The notes under the pieces are model-generated. The model was given only the letters and a program-made list of their open reading frames with translations. It ran no database searches and was not told where the DNA came from. Shown piece by piece: positions 23,078 through 28,084 of a stretch of 28,084 bases of DNA. Source of the stretch: CBDCZY01 sp965224745 (lineage in GTDB: Bacteria; Pseudomonadota; Gammaproteobacteria; Methylococcales; Methylomonadaceae); assembly GCA_965224745.1 (NCBI GenBank), contig CBDCZY010000005.1, forward strand, positions 1 through 28,084. The letters are read 5' to 3'. Position 1 is the stretch's first letter. Each line of letters starts with the position of its first letter. Both the position numbers and the translations under genes were made by a program.

Positions 23078-24298
23078 CTCTGTACATGACAAAAAATCAG
23101 AATGTTGCTGACGCCCTATTGGTTACAGCATTTGGAGGAGCCTGACACAGCAAAGAAATCAATTGTTTCATCATTTTTTTTGATTGGGCAACGCCATTAA
23201 ACAGTTCTGAGCGAAGACAATCGAACCCATATCTGAAAATGCTTTGTGCCAGTCGTTGATGTGTTTTTATTTGATGGGTAACACACAATCGTGTTTCCAA
23301 TCACCCACTTTATGCGACCAGCAGAAAGCAATGACGGGTAAGACTTAACAGCTTTTTAATTCGCAAGTAACCTACCATTCGCGTGTCTTCGAGTTTAAAC
23401 CCTCGCCCTTTTAAACATCCAAACAGTGTCTCTATTTCCCATCGTAACCCATAGATTCTGATACTCTCCGTGTTGCGATGGTGACTCGCCAAAATCAACA
23501 ACTCACCATCACTCAGGCGCAATCCGCTGAGATAAACAGAACATGTCCCTATATATCTGGCTTTGGAACACTGCATGACTTCGCCTGGTTTGAGCGTACG
23601 GAACAAGTGATCAACACGAATTCGTTTGTTTTTACCTTTCACACTGTAACTGTTATTGCGAATCCGCACATAAAAAGGAATGTTCTGTTCGAGCATCCAT
23701 CCCAGCCATTTATCCCCAATAAACTCACGATCAGCCAAAACACCCTGAATACGATGCTGTCCAAACTGACTGATAAACCGCTTCATCAGTGCAATTCGCT
23801 CGCGGGTATTTGAATTGCCGCGCTTATTCAAAGGCAACCAATACACAGGAATCGCTGCACCGCGATAGACCACTGCAAGCACCAGTAGATTGACGTTGGC
23901 TTTCCCCCATTTCCAGTTGGTTCGATCCAGCGAAAGATAATAGTCGGTGTCCATGAAGCCAAACAACTTCATGATAAACCCTGCGACTTCATTGTAATCT
24001 AGCCGGTGATGATGAAAAAACCGCTGGATTCTTCGATAGCGCGATAAAATCAATGCCCGACTGGGGAAAAATAAAGCCAGTTGCGTCAGATTGACTGTAC
24101 CAGCAATCACGATCGCCACTAACATTCCAACGAAACAGGCCATTCGTGGCTTGCTCCACTGGAAATGCTCGGTTAAAATCAGTGTCAGTTCGTTAATTTG
24201 GAATTGTCTGGTATTCATGTTCGCTAAAAAAAAATATAGTATTTAATTATATTTCAACTATCTATGTCAACTTTCTCTATTTTTTGTCATGTACAGAG
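23078..24298 (-). mobile_element. IS4-type insertion sequence, 1221 bp, defective
   Basis: Perfect 20-base inverted repeats CTCTGTACATGACAAAAAAT (23078-23097) and complement (24279-24298). The flanks (ATTTA and ATGCTG) share no direct repeat, consistent with a deletion of the surrounding ISNCY element on one side. It contains one frameshifted transposase gene on the minus strand. Confidence 0.85.
23097..24218 (-). pseudogene. IS4-type transposase with two frameshifts
   Basis: The first 302 codons (24218 to 23310) hold Asp in YYLSLDRTNWKWGK, Asp in QGVLADREFIG and the YGLRWEIETLFGCLK signature (Y-x2-R-x3-E-x6-K). After RIKKLLSL the protein should continue PVIAFCWSHKVGDWKHDCV in another frame (shift near 23330), then IKTHQRLAQSIFRYGFDCL in a third (shift near 23275), ending at TGA 23097. 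Two separate shifts make decay more likely than recoding. Confidence 0.85.
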
Positions 24299-24607
24299 AT
24301 GCTGCTCTACTAATTTTTCATGTGCCAGTGTCGGGCCAAAATCACTGTATTTTTCTCGTATCAGCTTGCAGACTTCCGATTTGATCACTTCGCTTATTTG
24401 GTTATTACTTTGTTTTCCTCTGTGTTTTGATATAAGACCTTCAACGCCCTCTTTACCATAACGTTTCTGCAATCGCCTCATTTGGCGTGAACTGATGTTC
24501 AGTCGTCTCGATCCCTCAACCTGGCTAAGTTTTTTGGATTCTACTAATTCTACTATGCCGACTCTGTCAATTTCTTGATGACTCATTGTTAATGTCCTTT
24601 TGGTCAA
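24287..24607 (-). pseudogene. ISNCY-family transposase, N-terminal part only
   Basis: The 106-codon frame has a helix-turn-helix (LVESKKLSQVEGSRRLNISSR, then QMRRLQKRYGKEGVEGLISK) followed by KHRGKQSNNQIS and DFGPTLAHEKLVEQH. This is the typical start of ISNCY-type DDE transposases (usually over 400 residues). It is cut at 24298 by the IS4-type element and ends within that element's repeat. The likely start is the ATG of MSHQEIDRV. The DDE domain is absent from the window. Confidence 0.82.
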
Positions 24608-24678
24608 TTATGGCCTCTTTTCTAAAAATAAAAGCGGACATTTTAACTTGGGTGAAACCGGACATTACTACTTTGCTC

Positions 24679-27287
24679 CTACAGGTTACCGGTTCCCGAG
24701 TAATGGGCTGGTGCTGCGCGATGGCTTGTTTTGTCACCGTTGACAAATATGGCCTGCTCTTTCGTTGCTGCTGTATAGCGGAAGGCAAGATGATACCAGG
24801 TTCCTTTGGTTAATACCGTGGGGTCTGCCAGTTCATTACCATGAAAACCTAGATAAGGTTTATCGTTCCGGATGACAAGATGAAGCGCGGTATGACTCCC
24901 ACCACCGACATTCCCCAGTATCGTCTGCTTGTGCCCCGTTGCAGCGAAGTTCACCTTGATCCAGCTCTCGACGGTGAAATCATTATTCGTCAGGCCAAGC
25001 TTAGAGGCTGCGGGCAGTGCTACATAGTCGCCAGTTCCATCCAGAGAGAGGGCTGAGTTAACTGGGGTCTGCCGCAGTCCCAACGAATAGTGCGAAGCAC
25101 CTGACTTACAGTGGATCAGGCGGGTATCACCCGTAAAGTCAAGGGGGCGGACCCATGCCTCCAGGGTGATATCGCCTTCGTGTTCAAAATTATTGGGTGG
25201 CGTTCCAGGAAGGTAATCGTTTGTTCCATCAAAATAGAGCGCACTACCTGGGGCATCAGCCGTCCACTGCGGGCTTTGTGCCTCAGTAGTACGGCTGGCC
25301 GTCGCATTGCCAACTTTTCCTTTCACTGATCCAACTACTACATTGATCATCAGATTGCCGTTGTCGAGTGTGTAGCCCGAACGGTTTGATGAGGCTTTGC
25401 TGGCGTAGTCATAGAGCAACAGATAGACCTTGGCATCCGCAGCCAGGGTAGGTGTCGCACTGGTAATAGTGATCTGCTTTGCTCCGCTGTCCGCCTTGGC
25501 AGTAATTATAAGCCTGCTGGTCTGCTTCGATCCCGAACTGCTGTCTTCGACCAATAAGGTCGATCCAGCGGGAACCTCGCGCGGCAAGCCGTCTTTAAGG
25601 TCAATCGTGGTGATCGCAGCGCCCGAGAGGCTGGTCTTGAGTTTACCGACAAAGCTTTTCTCCCCGGCTTCACCATTCAGCACCTGGGCAAAGGCAGAAG
25701 CCTCTCGAGGGATATCGTTCCAGGTCTCGGTCAGCCCGGTCTTGGCGTTGCCTATGGTCACTACACAGTGATCAGCATCGGTACCGTTGGCGACGACGAT
25801 GGACGTATCGTTTACCTGACTATCAGTCGCACGTGAGACCAGCGTTAAGCTTCCGCTTCCAGCGGCCAGTGACCACCTGGCTCGAGCTGTGTTGACGTCG
25901 TAATAGGCGGAGAAAAATTGCTTGTTCGCGCCTTTGAAATAGATTGCCATGCGCCCAAGCGCGCTTTCAAACAAGTAAGATTGAGAATCGGTGTAGGCGA
26001 ATCCGAGTAGCCCCGACGAAACCGTCAACCCTCGTGGATCGGTGTGAAACAAGCGCATCGGTTGGGATGACGGTATTCCAAACTGTAATTGCAGGAGCTG
26101 CGTCAATTTCGCACTTTTTTTGTTAAGTTCTTCTCGTTTGTTTCGCAATTGTATGTTTTTTGCATATCTCTGTGCGTGTGGGGTGCTCTGAGCAGCAAGT
26201 TCCTGCCTGAGCCTGCTAAGGCGATCCTCGAGCTCACGAAGCCCCTTCTGGTAATTATCGCGTTCTTGTCCAGAAAGTCCGGATTTGAGTCTGAGCTTTA
26301 TCTCCCCTATGTGGTGTATTAATTGGGGTATTTTCTCAAATTCTGGCTGGGCGGTGCTGATTTGGGAAGTCAGGGTCGCGATGTCTGTGTTCAGAGTGTC
26401 GATCTCCGTTTCCAGGCGGGGAATATCGGCTTCGAGGTGGGTTATTTCGCCCCGAAGAGCTTCACTACCAGCTCCGCCTGGATCGGCTGAAACATGATGA
26501 GGCAGGGGGATGATATCTGGGACCTGTGCCAGTTTTCCCGCGCGAGAAACACCCAAATCGACCGCCGCCACGTATTTTTTGGCAATGGCGCTAAGGTCGA
26601 CCGAGTGATTGACGCCGATGCCGTACTTGGCGCCCAACCATTTTTCGACCGTCTGACGTTCGTTGTCGGTCAGAACACGATCCCAGATCAAGACACAGGC
26701 AATGTCGGCTCCGGGATTGGCTTTAGTAAGAGCGAGTTTACCCTTACCAGGAGTAAAGCCATTGTCAAACCCGGGAACGCCTATTTGCACGCCATCGACG
26801 TAATGATTCACGATATTTCCTTGGATTGTTCCGGTACTAATTTCAAAGAGGTTTCTGCTTGCTGCAGGGGAGGGACCGACTTCTGTACTACTAGAGCTAT
26901 CACTCACATAAAAAGTATTTGTTCCATCATATTTACCCAGATACCAGAAAGGGGTATGTAAAGTTCTCCCTCCTCTAGAGGAAGAATTGTAGCGATCGAC
27001 GATGATCGCTGTAAACGGTGTACTCAGCTCAGGACCTGCTATATCCACGGCTTGTGTAGTACAGCGCATGACCGGAAAGCTTTGACCGTTGTGGTTGCTT
27101 ACCTGATGAATAGAAGGCATTGACACACCGCTAGCGACAAATGCGTGATGACCCCCCGTCCGGAGAGGTCGGTCCACTGACTGCCGCCCTGGTAGCTTTC
27201 GGCAGTGAGATAGACAGCGAGTCCGTTACGGATCGGAATGTTCGGCTCGGTTCCGGTCGTTACCGCAGTCAACAAAACCCGGGCATT
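24679..27287 (-). pseudogene. Large LamG/concanavalin-like surface protein, middle part, broken
   Basis: Read on the minus strand from after TAG 27288: NARVLLTAVTTGTEPNIPIR, GLAVYLTAESYQGGSQWTDL, then a frame change at a run of six G (27152-27157), then 832 codons to 24679. Domains: a concanavalin-like lectin domain (to VLTDNERQTVEKWLGAKYGI, about residue 187), a coiled coil at about 235-375 (LEADIPRLETEIDTLNTDIA), a beta-rich region, and two LamG-type units (YFDGTNDYLPG...ITLEAWVRPLDF and LSLDGTGDYVALPAASKLGL...FTVESWIKV). It ends at the ISNCY junction (YSGTGNL), so the rest is lost. It is clearly more GC-rich than the left of the window, which suggests separate acquisition. Probably a secreted or surface protein before decay. 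Confidence 0.75.
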
Positions 27288-28084
27288 CTACTTGACGGAC
27301 TTCGCCTCAGCAGCGCTTGATTGCTTTTCTTGTTGGTAATAGAGTCGAGTGGCCAGTCCGGTCTCAACTTCCCGATTGCCGAATGCAAAGCTGGTGCGCT
27401 GCATGCCGGGATGTTCGCCAATAGGCGCATCCGAGGCAACCCATTTCACGGCATCGCTGGAGAGCGTTCCATGGTTACCATTGCTGGTCAAGTCCTTGAC
27501 TTTAGTACCGGCTGCTTCGTCAAATCGCCAGTAGCCTGCCAGTCCGAGCTCATCACCAATCAGGCGATGATTAAGCGAGTTTTTAATCTCAGAGCCGCTG
27601 CGGGAGCGATTCCAGATCCGAACCTCGTCGATCAATCCTTCAAAGTCTCCGGGATAGCCCTTGCCGATGAGAACCGGCTGAGTTCCCGCTTTGGCCGCCG
27701 CGTAGGTGGCATCCGTACTCCCGCTTGCTACACCGTTGATGTACCAGTGTAATTTCCTCCCCTGCGGGTTTGTCAAGTCTCGAACGATGGCGATATGAAC
27801 CCAGGTATTTACGACGATAGCGTTAGTAGATTGAAATTTCTGAGAGCCCCTATCATCCCTTCCAACCGAGCCATATTGATAAGCTAGCGTCCCGTCTGGA
27901 TCAACTGTAATCGTTCCCTCACCCGCAAGAACTTTGCTAAAGGGGCTTTGATGTTTACCAAGTACAGCGGGCCTGATCCACATCTCGATAGTTTGATCGC
28001 CGGTGATTTGCAGGGCAGCCGGGTTTCCCATGGTAATATGGGCGTCAGAGCTATCAAACTTGAGCGCCCATTCAGCATAGCCGG
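27288..28084 (-). CDS. LamG-domain protein, 5' end outside window
   Basis: The frame is open from the right edge (YAEWALKFDSSDAHITMGNP) to TAG 27288-27290. It contains one full LamG/concanavalin-like domain: LQITGDQTIEMWIRPAVLG, WVHIAIVRDLTNPQGRKLHW, GLIDEVRIWNRSRSGSEIK, ending LGLAGYWRFDEAAGTKVKDL. The C-terminal 50 residues are linker-like. The same frame continues after the TAG with protein-like sequence into the next LamG part, so the TAG is probably a nonsense mutation in one larger gene. The internal ATG at 28029-28031 is not the true start. Confidence 0.8.
   Translation of the reverse strand, partial: GYAEWALKFDSSDAHITMGNPAALQITGDQTIEMWIRPAVLGKHQSPFSKVLAGEGTITVDPDGTLAYQYGSVGRDDRGSQKFQSTNAIVVNTWVHIAIVRDLTNPQGRKLHWYINGVASGSTDATYAAAKAGTQPVLIGKGYPGDFEGLIDEVRIWNRSRSGSEIKNSLNHRLIGDELGLAGYWRFDEAAGTKVKDLTSNGNHGTLSSDAVKWVASDAPIGEHPGMQRTSFAFGNREVETGLATRLYYQQEKQSSAAEAKSVK

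Larger units (their letters stand above)
23005..24678. mobile_element. ISNCY-type element remnant, interrupted
   Basis: Left end: AAGTAGAAATGTCCGCTTTT followed by CAAAGTAGAAGTGTCCGGTTTT (23005-23047). Right end: the same two motifs in complement (AAAGCGGACATTTTAACTT and ACCGGACATTACTACTTTGCT, about 24628-24678). Between them only the first third of the transposase survives, next to an inserted IS4-type pseudogene. The catalytic part is missing, so a deletion took place. No flanking direct repeat is visible: the left flank is the YD-like fragment and the right flank is the LamG gene. Confidence 0.65.

Noticed and set aside
26494..26961. 155-codon plus-strand frame and the other plus-strand frames over 24.7-28.0 kb
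   Set aside because: They are antisense shadows of the GC-richer LamG coding sequence, which reads as recognisable domains on the minus strand.

Overview
The window looks like an accessory, insertion-sequence-rich part of a gammaproteobacterial chromosome. Most of it is AT-rich. It carries the palindromic GTTCCCACGC...GCGTGGGAAC and GTAGGTTGG... repeat families that are common in Methylococcales- and Thiotrichales-like genomes, so one of those orders is the best guess (inference; no rRNA or tRNA gene is present to settle it). Much of the content is broken genes, and many breaks can be undone on paper: removing an element together with one copy of its target duplication restores the reading frame.

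Layout. 1-645: 5' part of an FAD-dependent monooxygenase-like gene on the minus strand. 868-2387: a 1520-bp element with IS4-type ends and an 11-bp target duplication that contains an IS110-family recombinase and its probable bridge RNA. 2470-3872 and 8043-9445: two nearly identical 1403-bp IS4-family copies in the same orientation. They flank a minus-strand cluster: a homocysteine S-methyltransferase-family gene, then a tight operon of a secreted PPC-like protein, an ECF sigma factor and a subtilisin-like lipoprotein. 9474-14241: a secreted AOC/dirigent-barrel-like protein, then divergently a SAM methyltransferase coupled to a SARP-type regulator (BTAD, cyclase-like and AAA domains, no TPR tail), overlapped by a fragment that may be the tail of a radical SAM protein.

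14286-19291: a cut-off phosphate permease gene followed by a nest of mobile elements. An unclassified IS with an apparent A9 frameshift site is split by a 235-bp MITE (itself holding a second inverted-repeat element) and by a 1650-bp IS4-family IS. It abuts an IS630 remnant that is split by a 205-bp MITE. 19305-21151: probable minus-strand integron cassettes with attC-like sites: a SLATT-domain membrane gene broken by an IS630-type MITE, an ORF-less cassette of 150-bp repeats, and a DUF4160/DUF2442 pair. 21259-24678: a decayed Sel1-repeat gene overlapping a YD-repeat-like fragment, then an ISNCY remnant with an IS4-type pseudogene inside it. 24679-28084: a more GC-rich, LamG-rich, decayed large surface-protein gene that runs off the right edge.

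The genes that still look functional are the ECF/protease operon, the homocysteine methyltransferase-like gene, the AOC-like gene, the methyltransferase/SARP pair, the DUF4160/DUF2442 pair and the transposases. The rest documents repeated insertion into, and erosion of, defence-like and surface-protein genes.
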